Shown: positions 1 to 11,336, counted from the stretch's first letter. The stretch is 64,000 nt of DNA from Sanguinoderma infundibulare (GCA_032821775.1 JAVLRN010000006.1:930001-994000); one strand, 5' to 3'. Made by a program: numbers and translations. The notes: generated from the letters alone by a model not told the origin.

Positions 1-273
1 GTGACTGCTTCGAACTCTTCCGCGTCTGCGCTGACCTCGCCCTCGTCTGCGGTCTCGCAGGCGCGCTCTCCGCTGACGTTCCGCGAGCTGGAGAGCCCGC
101 GGCCGCGGCTGACGGAGAAGGAGAAGGCGGACAAGTGGGAGGATCTGCTCGAGCGCAGCGCGCGGGCGGGCGGGACGCTGCACATCGGCGAGTCGCGGCT
201 CATGTCGGAGGACGTGGACGTGGACGGAGATGACTCGTTCTTCGACGACGACGAGGAGTCTGATGACGCGTGA
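1..273 (+). CDS. 3' end of an unidentified gene (partial)
   Basis: The reading frame is open from the first base of the window and ends at TGA 271-273, so this is the C-terminal ~90 residues of a longer protein whose start lies upstream. The first codon is GTG in the middle of a Ser/Ala-rich linker, not a start. The visible part is a low-complexity Ser/Ala/Pro segment, then a charged, probably helical block (residues ~37-68, containing KADKWEDLLERSARAGGTLH), then a strongly acidic tail of Asp/Glu ending in ESDDA. The conserved-looking helical block suggests a real protein, but I do not recognise the family. No splice site is needed in the visible part. Confidence 0.6.
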   Translation: MTASNSSASALTSPSSAVSQARSPLTFRELESPRPRLTEKEKADKWEDLLERSARAGGTLHIGESRLMSEDVDVDGDDSFFDDDEESDDA

Positions 274-3200
274 GCTGCGCAGGTGGCGAGAAGTTCGACT
301 TTGACCAGTGGCGAGCGGGGCCTCGCTTTTCTCGTTTGGGGACGTCGCGCGTTCGCTTTCTTAGTTTTGGTGTCGAACTAATACGTGCGTCCGCCGTTGG
401 CCGTCCCACTATCTGTCCTTTAATGACGCTTTCCCTGCCGGTCGCGCTGCAGTGCTGGCGGAAGTACCACTCACCCCCTAATCTCGCCGTCGCGCTATCC
501 GTCATCTAATCGGCCTTTCGCTGTCATATATCCCCGATGCATACCGGTACTAGCTACTACTACTGCCATCACCCACCCAACCCATCCAGTTACATACCTC
601 GTATACAGTCGCATACGCTTGAGGGACTCGTACACACTGATCGATCATGCTCTTTTCCAGTCCATGCCGTGAAGACTGCTTCACTCTGTGGCAGTACCGC
701 GGCCGCACGTACATATGCTGCTACACCCACACACACTGCCGGCGCGGCGAAGGACCCTGGGATCTGACGGAGATCCCCTCCGTGGGCGCGGGCGGTCGAT
801 CTGTGCCCGTCGAAGGATCACAGGGCGTTCGACCTCCCATTTCTCGGATGGCACAAGCGCGATCGAGAGTGCTGAGCGGTCCCGGGCCCGCGACCACTCA
901 GTACTCTTAAAGGGTCGTGTGGGCTGCTGTCAACTTCATAAGAGCAGACCAAGGAGCTCAAGACTTTGAGAAACGCGCCGCGGAGGGCTCCCGCGCAAAC
1001 GTTTTGAGGGCGGCCCAGCATGGTGATTGGTATTGACCTTCTGGAGCGTCGAGAAAGAGGTGTGTCAGAATGAACTTTGACCACGCTGCGCGGGGATTAT
1101 GTACATACCGCACCGGGTATGCGGGGCGTGCAGCTCGCGGGTCCGCTCTGAGATCCGCGAAATGGTTCCATGCTGTGAAGGGTGCCGGTGAACACTGCAT
1201 CGATGGTTCGAAGAGGGGGATCGTGGATCGGGAATCGCGCATGCAGTGTTGTGTGAGATCTGGCGCTGTGACGGTCTTCGAAGAGCTAATCTGCAATATT
1301 GCTGGAATATTTGACGACGGAGTGAGTGATTTAAGTACATAAGTATGCGTGTCTGCAGAATTACTCACTGCAATTTGTGTTGGCAGAAACGAGGCTCGCC
1401 CGGGGGACGCCGTCCAGGGGAACACGTCGTTAACGTATGATGGTCCCCATTGGACAAAATCCACAAGTTCGTTGAACGTGCCCCCGATGTGGTCGGAATG
1501 GTCCGGATGTGCCGGTAAGAGACCCTTGCAGGCTTTGGGAGAGTTGCCATGCCGGTCCTTCTACTCAACGCCAAAGACCTTCCGCAATCGTCTAGACTAT
1601 TTCAATCCTGTCCCCCGCACCTGTAGTCTCTCAAGTCAGCGTACATCCTCAGAACACGCAAGGCGATGCGCGTATAGGTCGCTGGATCAAAAACTAACTG
1701 TCAGCTAGTGCCAGTGTGCCATGTCCTCCCAGGTTGGTCCAGTTGCAGCCTCCCACGGCAAGCTGCCTGGAGAGGGCCTCCTGTCTCCAATGATAGATGA
1801 AAACTCGGCACTGTACGTGGCCGAGCTGGGTGAGCGAAGACTCCGAGGGCGAGTGGGGGTGGCGCGCGTCCGATGTCTTGCCAGAAGGCGCCCGGCAGGT
1901 CGCCTGCCAGGTACCGGTCATGGAGGGTCGTGGAACGAGGTAAAATGAATAATTAACATACATTGCGGGACATGATGTTCTCCGGAAGGAGAACCGCGAC
2001 CTGGCGGGTTGCGGGGCATGTGGCGGTGCAGCTGAACGGTTGACCGTTGAGGACCTCCCAGGCGATGGGAGGTTGCGTGCAAATGGAGCTGTTGCAGATG
2101 GGCCAAAAACGGGGGTCAGACACTGATATGGCAGGTTGCAGGCATATCCTCCACCATTGCTGAGTATCAAACGGCGTTGGGACGTGCATGGCGGCATCGG
2201 AGATTTTTAACGCAAAGACAATGGTCATTCATATTCACGTTCCATGTAGCTCTGAAACGAACTGCAGGCCTGGCACCTAGTGACGAGGGATATCACCGTG
2301 CCGTGACGCACCTTGGTAGATATCAGTACAGTGGTCCAGAGCCGTTCCCCTCGTGCCCGACACGCACTAGAGCGTGAGCCCAACGCGAGGCTTGGATGGC
2401 TCTCGCAACAAGCGCCATGGTCCATGCAAGGCGACAAAGGACCTCCGAGGACTCGGAAATCGAAAACACGGCGGATGCTTGCCGGTGGACGACCGTCTAT
2501 GAGCTCTAGCGTACAAGTGCGTCCCAGGCCTATTAGTGAAGGAAGCCTGTTCTATAGCTCTACAAAAACTGCTCGACCGCTGGGCAAGTCTACTCCCCAC
2601 CAGCTGCCGTCCCTACGCTCGCCGGGTGTTTTCCGTCAGCCTCCAGTCCCTGGCTTCAGCTGCCCTCCGCTGGCCGGAATGCCGTTCCGTCCCGTCGGTC
2701 CCATATCGCTCTTTGGCAGCCACGTCCTTGTTCCAGGATTGGGCATACGAGGCTCGATCCAGCCGTTTGGTTCAGACGTTCGGAACGCTTATCCATTTCA
2801 CTCTCCGCTGATGGGCGTTCCGTTCGACTGGTTCGAGTCTACGCCGTTGCCAGTATTTTGGGACGGGATAATAAATCAACCAGGACGAATTATGAAAAAT
2901 TTACCCTCGTGAGCGGCTCGCCCAAAAGGTCATGTTAACACTTACGCGGCGTTGCTCACCAATAGCGGCCGCGTTCCTGGCAAATTTTCGGGGGATCAAG
3001 GAAGATCATCGATCGATATCGATAAAACTGGGTTTTGCATTACGACGTTATCCTCCCTTATCCTACCAATTCTTTTCGGAGGGCGAGAGAGCGGCCGCGG
3101 GACGTGACAGCAGCTGACAGGCGAGATGTTACGCGGCTTAACCACCGACAGGCGACGGGGGACGCACCCCAACTCTCGCGCGGGACCTCAGGCGAGTGCC

Positions 3201-4586
3201 CTGTTCAGTCTACGTGGGCGAGGTGCAGACCTGCTCGGAAACGGGGCCACGTACGACGTGCGGGCGATTGCAGCCTGGGCGAGACGGGGCGAGGGGCAGA
3301 GTGCGAACGAGCCATGTGGGACGGTGTGCTGGGGTCCTGGGGCGATGGGCGATGGGCCGAGGGCAGTCGCCATCGTAGGCGCACGGTGCTCAAAGAAGTT
3401 CCCGAAGTACAAACGACGCCGCCTTCTGGGTGTAGCGTCGACGACTCTTGCCTTTCTGAGTTCAACGACGGGGGTGCTCGAGTTGGCGACATGGTCGCAA
3501 GGCGGCCGTCCTAGTCCCGGTGCGGGATGCGGCCGTGATCGGGCGACCCTGCACCAGAAGCTGGATAATGAGACCGGAAAAAAGGAGTGTGGGAACGCGC
3601 AAGACGTCGAGTAGGACCATGAACCGAGGGCGGGATGAGTAAGTGGAGGTCGAGGCCTCCCTGTCCTCAGGGCTTCCTCCGTTCGCGCATGTGGACCGTG
3701 GATAGTGGTGCGCAGAGCGGAAGGATGCTTGCGGGGTGTTTCGACTTGCGGCCACTTGCCACTTGAAGAAACCGTCATGAGGACGGAGGCGCTTACGACC
3801 TCCATCGACCACTGCGGCGGGCGACGACTTCGCCGCCGTGGAAGGGACCTCTCCAATCGCAATATGTCGGTAAAGAACAAGGGGAGGTAGCGACGCAGAT
3901 CCAGGGCACGAAGTCCTGGACGTTCTAGGTCCAGACATCGACACCGCGGAGTGGACACCGCGGTCCCGTGCGCCTCACAAGTTGAAGCGAGCGCGTCCGC
4001 GACGAGGTGCATGGGAATGTTTGACAATGGAGTACCAAAATGGATAGAGGCACATGGATCCCATGCCGTATGATGACCGGAGGACATGGATCTGGATATG
4101 AGAAGCGCGTGCGGAGTGGACACACTTGTCCGGATAGGCAAGAGTTGTGAGATCTGGACGGCGAGCGGGTTAGAGCAGCGTAGTCAGGGTTGTCGCAAAG
4201 CGGCCGCACTATTAGCGAGCACGGGGAGGTATATAGTCGCGCGGGTCGACGCACCATCCGCCTCCTTTGCAACCGCGACCATCACGGTCCCGACCCCAAC
4301 CACCACGACCACATCGGTCCCCGACGTCGGACGTCGACCATCTTCCACTACGACCAAGCCCACCGGTCCTTGACGTCCTTTACGTGTTGCCTCTGTGCTT
4401 GCACTTCTTCCTTTCATCGACGACGACGAACGCATCCAGGTGAGCCTCCTTCCTCCCCAACCACCAGTGTGGTGCGGCGGCCCGGGCGACGCGAACCCAG
4501 ACTGACCACTTGGTCCTGGCAGCATTCAGAGCCTAGACTAGACACTCGCTCAGACCCATCTACACGCGTTCACGAAAATCACGAAC
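274..4586. other. 4.3 kb without a convincing gene
   Basis: Only short or compositionally biased frames are open here. The longest are a 317-codon frame on the minus strand (3188-4141) and a 199-codon frame on the plus strand (2313-2912). Both are rich in Arg/Pro/Ser/His, change frame character along their length and show no motif I can name. The first few hundred bases after 273 are probably 3' UTR of the upstream gene. Around 4260-4330 there is a C/A-rich low-complexity stretch, likely 5' UTR of the next gene. I see no transposon protein or RNA gene. Confidence 0.5.
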
Positions 4587-5006
4587 ATGCCATACCCATA
4601 CCGAGTCTACGTCATCCAACTTCGTCACACCTTCCTAAGGGGCGCGATGGAATTCTGCCTCGCCGTCAGCACCGGCTCGGATCCCCGGCGCGGGCCCGTC
4701 GGCAACGTCTACTTCGCCCAGGGCTGCCCCATGAGAGGCTTCCATTTCACGATCATGCGCAACGTCTTTTTCAGCAGTCTCGAGAGGTACGAGGGGCGGG
4801 TGTTTGTCGGCGAGATCAGCCCGCAGGCGCTGGGGCACTTGGAGCGAGAGCTGGAGTTCGTCGACCTCCAGGACGGCGAGAACTGGGTGTTCAGGGCTCT
4901 GAGGCGGCTCGCGGCGCAGGGCTTCCCCATCGAGACGTACCACCAGGACCCGATTTTGCGTCGGCTCGGAGACGCGAGGAGGGCGTGGGAGCGGGGCGAG
5001 GATTGA
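4587..5006 (+). CDS. Small uncharacterised protein (139 aa)
   Basis: A single uninterrupted frame of 139 codons from ATG 4587 to TGA 5004-5006. The predicted protein looks globular: an N-terminal strand-like segment (VYVIQLRHTF), a central part with alternating hydrophobics (residues ~50-75), and a C-terminal helical part with NWVFRALRRLAAQG and a charged end. The pattern of a hydrophobic sheet followed by an Asn-Trp-Val helix resembles small uncharacterised basidiomycete proteins, but I cannot assign the family. There is no signal peptide or membrane helix. It stands alone, with a large empty region upstream and BUD20 converging from the other side. Codon use is GC-rich at third positions, like the neighbouring genes, which supports it being real. 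Confidence 0.55.
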   Translation: MPYPYRVYVIQLRHTFLRGAMEFCLAVSTGSDPRRGPVGNVYFAQGCPMRGFHFTIMRNVFFSSLERYEGRVFVGEISPQALGHLERELEFVDLQDGENWVFRALRRLAAQGFPIETYHQDPILRRLGDARRAWERGED

Positions 5007-5527
5007 GTTGGGCTGGGAGACTCGAGGCGGTCGGCGAGGTAGAGGGTTGGGGTTGAGCGAGGTAACGATTGAGTGGTCTTGGAAGCATGACGAGCGGAGA
5101 GACCACGCCTCGTGCACGAAGAAGTATTCTGCTTTGTTCTCGTATGCTTTGTGATCGTTATGTTTGTATCTTGCTGTCGACATTGTTGTATTCCAGTATG
5201 CATGCCCTGACATTGCCGTGGCGAGTGGAGTGGCCTATACGTCAGTGATTGGGGTGAGCTACTGATGTGGCGTATACGCGTAGAGCCGCAGTCCTGCTTC
5301 ACATTAGCCATGTCGTCAGCCCTCGATGTGGAGAGTATAACTGTACATACTTAAAGTCCGTATGGGTGCTTCCACTTCCGATCAAGGGGTCAGCACTTCA
5401 GCTAGAAGAGGAGGTGGGCATTCCTGATATGCAGTTCAATCTGGCTCACATTGAAAACATACGAGTACATCGAAGTCAATAACTTAATCGCACCAAAGCA
5501 ATGCACGTCCGGATCCACGCCGGTAAG

Positions 5528-6116
5528 TCATGTTGGTGAACTCATGTCCTGTGCCATGGGCGTGTCTGCAGTCGTTGTCGTCGTTGTCGGACGTTTTCCT
5601 TCCGTGCCGAGCCCGGCCGCACGCTCTGCCTCCTCGATGGTGTAGGCAGGCTCCTTAAGAGCCTTGCAGCGGCGCTTGTGGACCTTGCTTTTCCAGTGGG
5701 ATCGGAGGGCGTGATCGGTCTCAAAGTACCTGAATGGAACAGAAAGCACTGAGTACGCGAGAGCTCAGCGGTCGAGGGTCTACGGCAGGAACGCACTTTG
5801 CGCATTCTACACAGTAGTGCTGTGCCAAGCCTGGCTTTTCGTAGTCGAGGGGTTGCGCCTCCAGCTTCGCGCGGTTCTGTTGCGATGTACGTTCATTCGC
5901 TTGCCGAACAGCTCTATAGCCTGCGAAGGGAGTCATACCTTGGGATCCAAGTCAATGAACTGTATCTGGTCCAGATCGCGGGTCCGTGCCTGCAAATGAG
6001 GAAGTTCATGAGGGACCCGTCCTTCCGGTATACGAGGGTGTGCGTACCCTCGTTCGCGCCGCTCTGTGGACGTCCCGTTGGGCGTGATGTGTGCGGGAAC
6101 GACGAAGGCGACCCAT
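5528..6116 (-). CDS. BUD20: Bud20/ZNF593-type C2H2 zinc finger protein, ribosome biogenesis
   Basis: Four exons on the minus strand: 6048-6116, 5939-5989, 5797-5876 and 5528-5729, joined by GT...AG introns, give a 133-residue protein. The N-terminus is the family's basic block ([20 protein letters not shown]), followed by [16 protein letters not shown] and [12 protein letters not shown] single C2H2 finger comes next ([19 protein letters not shown], then the last His in SKVH), then a conserved tail ([15 protein letters not shown]) and a Thr/Pro-rich end. Bud20 in yeast is a shuttling factor that travels with pre-60S ribosomal particles and helps their export; that is family knowledge. It is divergent from the mS29 gene, with about 300 bp between the two starts. 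The summed exon length is an exact multiple of three, and every junction restores family residues. Confidence 0.92.
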
Positions 6117-6416
6117 GGTGGGGCAATGGGTGTAAGTGAGAGAGAGCAGGCAACGCTTGTCCGGCCAGAAACTCGCGCTGCATTCGTCCTGCAAAATGCA
6201 CCCGTCCTCCCTTCACAATGCCTTCACATTACATAACCCTCCTTCACCCAATCCTTGGCCAAGTTTACGGGCGTCTGCAAAGCGCATTGGCACATTCGTC
6301 CAGCGAAAGAGGCGCGCGGCGAGTAGCTTTGCACCAACTCCGAGCTTCTGCCTCTCTCTTCCCCCTGGTTTCTGGGTCTCTTGTCACTGCACGGGCTGCG
6401 CTGGGCGGATAGGAGC
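6117..6416. promoter_or_regulatory. Shared divergent promoter region, BUD20 / mS29
   Basis: These 300 bases separate the start codons of two head-to-head genes, so they must hold both promoters and both 5' UTRs. A pyrimidine-rich stretch precedes the mS29 start, as is common near fungal transcription starts. I see no clear TATA box. The promoter role is inferred from the layout. Confidence 0.5.
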
Positions 6417-8312
6417 ATGTCTCTGGTTTCAGCACTCCGCGCAGGCCGCTCGGCTGCCGGAACGGTCCACTCAACAACACCTGCTGTCATTGCTGTCCAG
6501 ACTCGAGGGTATGCTGCTCCCGCCAAGCCCGCAAAGAAGGTTGCCTGTGCGTGTCTTTTGTGTACACTATGCCGAACTGGCGCTGTTGATTCTGATATAC
6601 GTCTGTGCCCTCAGCCAAGTTCAGGCCAAATGCAAAGAGCGAGGCGAAGAAGCGGGCACAGCGGGATACTGGGGTGCGTCAACCTTGACTCTAATTCATG
6701 TGCGCAAGGACTCGCTGGCTGATGGTACGATAGCTTTTCCGACCCATGTCCGTGAACAGCTTGCCCCACCCTGTTTTCGAGAGTGACCGGCGACCCACGC
6801 TCCAGCTACCCACCTTCCGTCCTGTCAGTTCCCCTCCGCTATCACTCTCCGCGTCCCCGTCCTGACCCCTCTTCAAGGAAGTGCTCACTTCCAATGCCAC
6901 AAATAAGGCCATGGCATTCCCTGCCGACGCCTCAACTGCACTCAAGGCGTATGGTCTGCCGACTAATGTGCTCGTTGACGTCAGTATATGCTCCCAATGC
7001 AGCCAAGCATGTGCCCTAATAACATGCCGCAGTACATGTTCCTCTCAAAACCGTGTTCGGTAGTTCGACAAGTCACGGTCCAGCTGCTTGACAAACTCGA
7101 CGAGGCTGCCGGTTCGCCGAGCACGCAAGCACGGGTCGTCTTCAGTGAGTGTAACCTATACCACGTCCTCACAGCCTGCCGCTAATCGTTCGCAATGTCC
7201 GTAGCTGGCAAGTCTGGCTGCGGCAAGAGCTACCTCCTCCTTCAGGCAGTACAATATGCTATCCAGAAGGACTGGCTCACCTTGTACATTCCTCGAGGTC
7301 CGTGATTCGTCTCCGCAACCGCTCCGCGGATCCTGAACCTGAACCCGAACCTTCGTACCCGACAACATGCAGCAATCAACCTCGTCAATTCGTCGACACC
7401 CTATGCCTACGATGCGCGAACGCAGACATATGGCCAGCCGGCATTCGCGCAGCAGCTGCTTAAGCGTTTCGTTGACGTCAACGAAAAGTTAATCAAGGAC
7501 TTGAAGGTTCAGGGATCGTATACCCTCAAGGATACCACGATCGGCACCTCGTCATCCCTCCTTGGCCTGGTCAACGTCGGCCTTGAATCTCAAGAGTCAG
7601 CACCGACCGTTCTCAGTCTGTTGTTCACCGAGCTATCCAAGCAGACAGAGTACGTTCACACACACGCTTTGGCAACTGTGAACTGACCCGCTGTTTCCAT
7701 CCAGGTTCCCCGTGCTGCTCGCCATCGACGATTTTCAAGCGCTGTACAATCTGTCTATGTACCGTGACCCTTACTTCAAAATGGTCAAGGCATACCACCT
7801 TACCCTGCCGCGCACACTCCTCGAGTTCGCTAGTGGGAAGCAGTCTTTCGTACGCAACTTCGTCGTTGTGATCATTGCATGAGACTGATATCCTGTCTCT
7901 CAGGCACGGGGCGCCGTCCTCGGCGCACTTTCGACGCAAAACACCACGTTCCGCGCACCACTCGAGCTGTCAGAAGCCCTCGGCCTTGCTCCCGACGGCT
8001 CATCAAATACATACGTCCACCGCGAGCCGGAGCTCGTCGCGTACGCGAAGGGTCTGCGCAACTTCCCGGTTCCGGACCAGCTCACCATCGGCGAGGCCGC
8101 GTCGCTCTTCGACATCTGGCACAACATGAAGACGCTGCATATCGGTAAGCGTCTCTCTACTCTGCTGACCCTCGAAGCACAATTTGGTTGCTGATGGGCG
8201 TTCGCTGTTTGTAGCACGGGGGGACGAGATGTTCTTGTCGAAGTACACCGAGGCGGGCGGGAACGCGCGGGAGTTCGTGCGGAAGGGCCTGTTGCAGACG
8301 GTTGCGATGTAG
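6417..8312 (+). CDS. RSM23: Mitochondrial small-subunit ribosomal protein mS29 (Rsm23/DAP3)
   Basis: About ten exons from ATG 6417 to TAG 8310-8312. The N-terminus (MSLVSALRAGRSAAG) is basic and Ser/Ala-rich, as expected for a mitochondrial targeting peptide. After the lead-in YMFLSKPCSVVRQVTVQLLD comes a Walker A P-loop, TGKSGCGKSYLLLQAVQYA, then a Walker B-like segment FPVLLAIDDFQALYN. This order matches the P-loop NTPase fold of mS29/DAP3, a structural, GTP-binding protein of the mitoribosome small subunit. Exon 1 ends at 6546; exon 3 starts at 6734 after a TAG acceptor, the only choice that keeps the frame open into FESDRRPTLQLPTFRP. The C-terminus reads ...GNAREFVRKGLLQTVAM. The gene shares a short upstream region with BUD20, so co-regulation of two ribosome-related genes is plausible. 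Confidence 0.92.
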
Positions 8313-8660
8313 ACTTGGGTGGTTGTTGCTTTTAGAGATCTCGTACATCAATATTGACATAATAGCTATTCACGTCAGCTCAAGTAAAATCGCCGTCGGA
8401 CCGAGGAGCTGAGATGGAGAACGCCGTTATCCAAACCTTCTGGTGAGCGCTCTTTCGTGCGTTGCCGCTAAATTGTCCAGTCCCATATCACGGGCTCTCG
8501 TCAAGTAAGTTGCGGGTAGTACCAGTGAGGATTTGTGCTAGCAGTTGCGGTGACTCGGACTCGGACAATCTGGTAATCAGACGTGTCTTACCCGCGCTAT
8601 CGGATACTGAATCGGAGAGCGAAAAAGATGCGAACTACTAAATCGCGCACACTCCTCTAC
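8313..8660. other. Intergenic, mS29 to repeat copy A
   Basis: This is probably the mS29 3' UTR followed by unremarkable sequence. No open frame of note and no repeat homology was seen before about 8660. Confidence 0.4.
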
Positions 8661-10267
8661 TTACTCACGAGACTCCCAGCTTGGAGCCATGACGTCTTCC
8701 TCGGCGGCCTAAGCAAGTGCGCAGTATGTCTGATCTTGTTGACAATCCGTAGATAGTCTGCACCTATCTCAGAAGAATCTTCCAACGCGCTGTCCGGCCA
8801 CCGTCCCCTTCTTACTGTCCGCCGAGTCCTCGCTCTCGCTCTCCTCTTGTGAGGGTTTGGAAGCCATCGAGCTCAACTCGACTTCGGTTCTTGTTTGGTT
8901 CCTCCGCTTTGAGGGCGGCGGACACAACCTGCGAACGTCAATGTCTGCCGCCTAATGCGTCCCGCACCACCGTATCGCCGGCAACTCAGCCACTCTGAAG
9001 GCTGGCAGTGTCCGGCAGCACGAGCCGGGGCTTCGCAAGCCTCTGCAAGCCTCGTTCTTTGCAAGTCATCCGAGGCCAGCCAATTATGGAAGGTGACTTG
9101 CTAAATCGGACGGGAAGGTTGGGTGGTTAGCCACCATCGTGAAGGGTATAAAGAACCACCCCGAAGAGCCGCATCCGCATCCGCAGCCTTCATCATCTAC
9201 CAGTGCGACTACCCCACACGCACCACCAGCGCTCACCAGCGATGCTCTTCATCATCTTCTCTCCTTCGCCTCCATCCAGAAAACAACAAAACCCAGATCC
9301 GCTTCCTCTCCTGTCTGCTTGCAAGAAGACTCGTCATTCTCCGCTTCCCATGCCTCGGTTCTTGTTCCACCCAACTCGGCCTCCTGACTCGACATCTCCC
9401 GGTCGGGGACGGCGTGTCGGGCCCTAGCTGTCCACACGTCGCGTCCCTGGCCCCCGCGTTCGACCTCGCTCTCCTTTCCTATAATGACCTGCTGCCGAAA
9501 CCTCCCCAAGGTCTGGTCAGCCCCTTCGACCAATATGGACGACGCCTACTGTCGCTTCGCCCTCAAGCCTCCCTCCTCGATCACCAAGCGTTAGGTTATG
9601 CCGTGTCTCACACGGCTGCGATCGCGGAGGAACACTCGGTGAGTTACCTAGTCCAGTGTTCACCTCTCCACTTTGGCTGATCGTCTTGATTGTGGTAGAG
9701 GGCCTCGGCCCGAGCTGGCGCATACGACTACCGTTTGCCGCCTCCACAGGCCGCTGTGTCCACGGCGCGCTCGAGCATGGATACCTTTCTGCTATACTGC
9801 CGCACACGGCGCCGCGACAGTGTCGCAGAAAAGTACACTCGGCAAGTCGCCTTCACACGCTATCCTACGTTCGTATCTGACCCCCATACCCTGGAACGAC
9901 AGAATCGCGTCGGACAAGCACGACAGGCGTTCGCCAGACCCCGCGGGACTCGCGCAGACGTCGTCCACGGTTGCGCGCGCGTCTCTCCCTCCCCCTGCCT
10001 TCGGCCGGGGCCGTGGGGTGGAACCAGAGGGACGCGCCAGGGGACCTGATTGGCTTTGGAGGAGGTTTTGGCGCGGTCGTTTATGGAGAGGTTGCGAGGT
10101 CGATGTCAGTCGGGAGAAAAGAGAAAACCCTGGACGCGGCATGTACACGATCACCGAGTTCGTTGTGTAGATGCGGTCCGGTACAAAAACACGCAATAAT
10201 AGAAAATCGTCAACTCGGAACATGGACTCTCGTATGCGCTTGGAGGTTCGAATGATCAACATGAGCC
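8661..10267 (+). repeat. Repeat family copy A (~1.6 kb)
   Basis: The first of five related copies in the window; B, C and D match it almost base for base over more than 1 kb. Landmarks in order: a 5' part beginning near CTCCCAGCTTGGAGCC; a TATAAA box at 9147-9152; ATG codons near 9242 and 9350 opening short frames (MLFIIF..., MPRFLFHPTRPPD...); a frame ending in HTAAIAEEHS directly before GTGAGT; an acceptor-like TAG; another exon-like block ending at GTAAGT with a following CAG; then a terminal frame closing with GMYTITEFVV and TAG at 10168-10170. The frames do not join into one ATG-started protein, so this may be a decayed gene family spread as a repeat. I see no transposase, reverse transcriptase, terminal inverted repeat or long terminal repeat. 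Confidence 0.85.
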
Positions 10268-10564
10268 TCAACATCGACCACCGCCGGGGCGAGCAAAGGC
10301 AGGATACGATGATAGACGCAATGCAGGGGAATTCATTACCGCGCGAGGCGGTTGATTCACTTCGTTCCTCGGCCATTCTGCATGCGCAAATCTTGCTAAT
10401 AAGGTCTCTCATACACGCCATCTACCATGGCTGCGCTGCGTAGAAGGACACATCATGCAACTCTTGCGGTCGAGAATACCGGACTGCATAACGTGAATTA
10501 CGGATCAGTAGTAACCTCCAAAGAATCCACAGCGATCTGCCTTCTCCTCCCATCATGCCCTCGG
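10268..10564. repeat. Duplicated flank shared with 40.1-40.4 kb (inverted)
   Basis: This stretch is an inverted near-copy of the sequence between the GH43 stop codon and repeat copy D (about 40115-40417). Shared landmarks include GCAAAGGCAGGATACGATGA, GGAACGAAGTGAA, ATGCAGAATGG and the segment around CGGTCGAGAATACCGGACTG. It links repeat copy A to the GH43 pseudogene fragment in the same relative order as at the other locus, so one duplication event carried both. Confidence 0.8.
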
Positions 10565-10886
10565 TCATTGTGAGCCTGACGAGAAGTCGACGTAGTTGAT
10601 GCCGAGATACGACGGGCCACCAAACGCGTCGTTCGGGTCGCGGAATAGGCTCTGACTGCCTGGCGTGTAGTTGTTTTCGTGCGAGCCGAGGACGATGTTG
10701 CCCGTCGGCGGGGTGAGGTTGAGCGTGATCTGGCTACCGGCTCCGCCGACGAACGGGTCCGACGCGCACCTTCCCTGTCACCGGACGGCTCGTCGCCTGC
10801 GCGTTCGCGTCTGTAAACCGAGCAAGTAGTAAGACGAGTCCGGGACTTGTAGGTGAAGCTCCCCTCGGCCTTGCGACCGTTGTAGC
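10565..10886 (-). pseudogene. Truncated, broken copy of the GH43 arabinanase 3' end
   Basis: Read on the minus strand, this matches the 3' half of the GH43 gene at 38913-40114. It begins at YNGRKAEGSFTYKS and continues to NLTPPTGNIVLGSH and the DAFGGPSYLGINYVDFSSG end. The start and the whole N-terminal half are missing; similarity stops abruptly at 10886. An internal deletion removes most of the last intron and the exon sequence around it. A second deletion removes the segment corresponding to EYKVRVGRGTSA and shifts the frame. The end is also shortened, with TGA at 10565-10567 right after SSGSQ. The putative general-acid Glu region (KAEGSF) survives, but the catalytic Asp regions are absent. 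It cannot encode a working enzyme. Confidence 0.88.
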
Positions 10887-11336
10887 GCACTCGGTCAATT
10901 GCTGCTGGACACATATCGCAAACATACATCCTCACCTTGTCAAATGGACAACCGGTTTACGACGACGCCGGTGCCGGCGGTGGCGAGGAAGGCGTGTTCG
11001 GTCACAGCGCAGTAAGGGCGCGGGGTTGAGAACGAGGCGAGGTGCGTCGTCAGCGGGACGGACATGATTGCGGGTAGCGTGTACGAAAGCGCGGCGAGGA
11101 TGAGATGGTCGATGGTGAGAGGCAAACGAGTCAATAATGGTGGCACCGCCGCCCACTCACCGACCATATCGATGACGCCATGATGTCATACCATGTTGAG
11201 CATGGCCAGCCCCGAGAACCGCGACGACTCGAGAAATCCTCGACAAGGCATTGTGGCTTCATGAGCATGAGTGGACACCCTTCGACATTCAGCAGCACAC
11301 ACTCATATGTGGCAAAAGATTGTACGACTGAGGCTT
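10887..11336. other. Intergenic, with one short unexplained minus-strand frame
   Basis: A 75-codon minus-strand frame (10940-11167) is hydrophobic in its first half (LTIDHLILAALSYTLPAIMS) and could be a remnant exon of another gene fused at the breakpoint of the GH43 duplicate. I recognise no family. The remainder is probably 3' UTR of the MFS gene. Confidence 0.3.

Noticed and set aside
2313..2912. 199-codon plus-strand frame, Pro/Phe/Gly-rich
   Set aside because: No recognisable motif, no start context, and low-complexity composition. Not enough to call a gene.
3188..4141. 317-codon minus-strand frame in the gene-poor left region
   Set aside because: Arg/Pro/Ser/His-rich throughout, no domain-like pattern, and overlapped by equally open plus-strand frames. 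A real gene cannot be fully excluded.
10020..10110. Kinase glycine-loop-like peptide (GFGGGFGAVVYGEVA) inside the repeat family
   Set aside because: No other kinase motif follows, the frame stops soon after, and copy E does not conserve it. Chance resemblance.
9673..10170. A 165-codon frame conserved in length in repeat copies A, B and C (and nearly in D) as a repeat-encoded protein
   Set aside because: Equal length is expected from near-identical DNA. The frame runs through the GTAAGT/CAG intron-like segment and its N-terminal part has no counterpart in copy E, so only its last exon-like part is a candidate.
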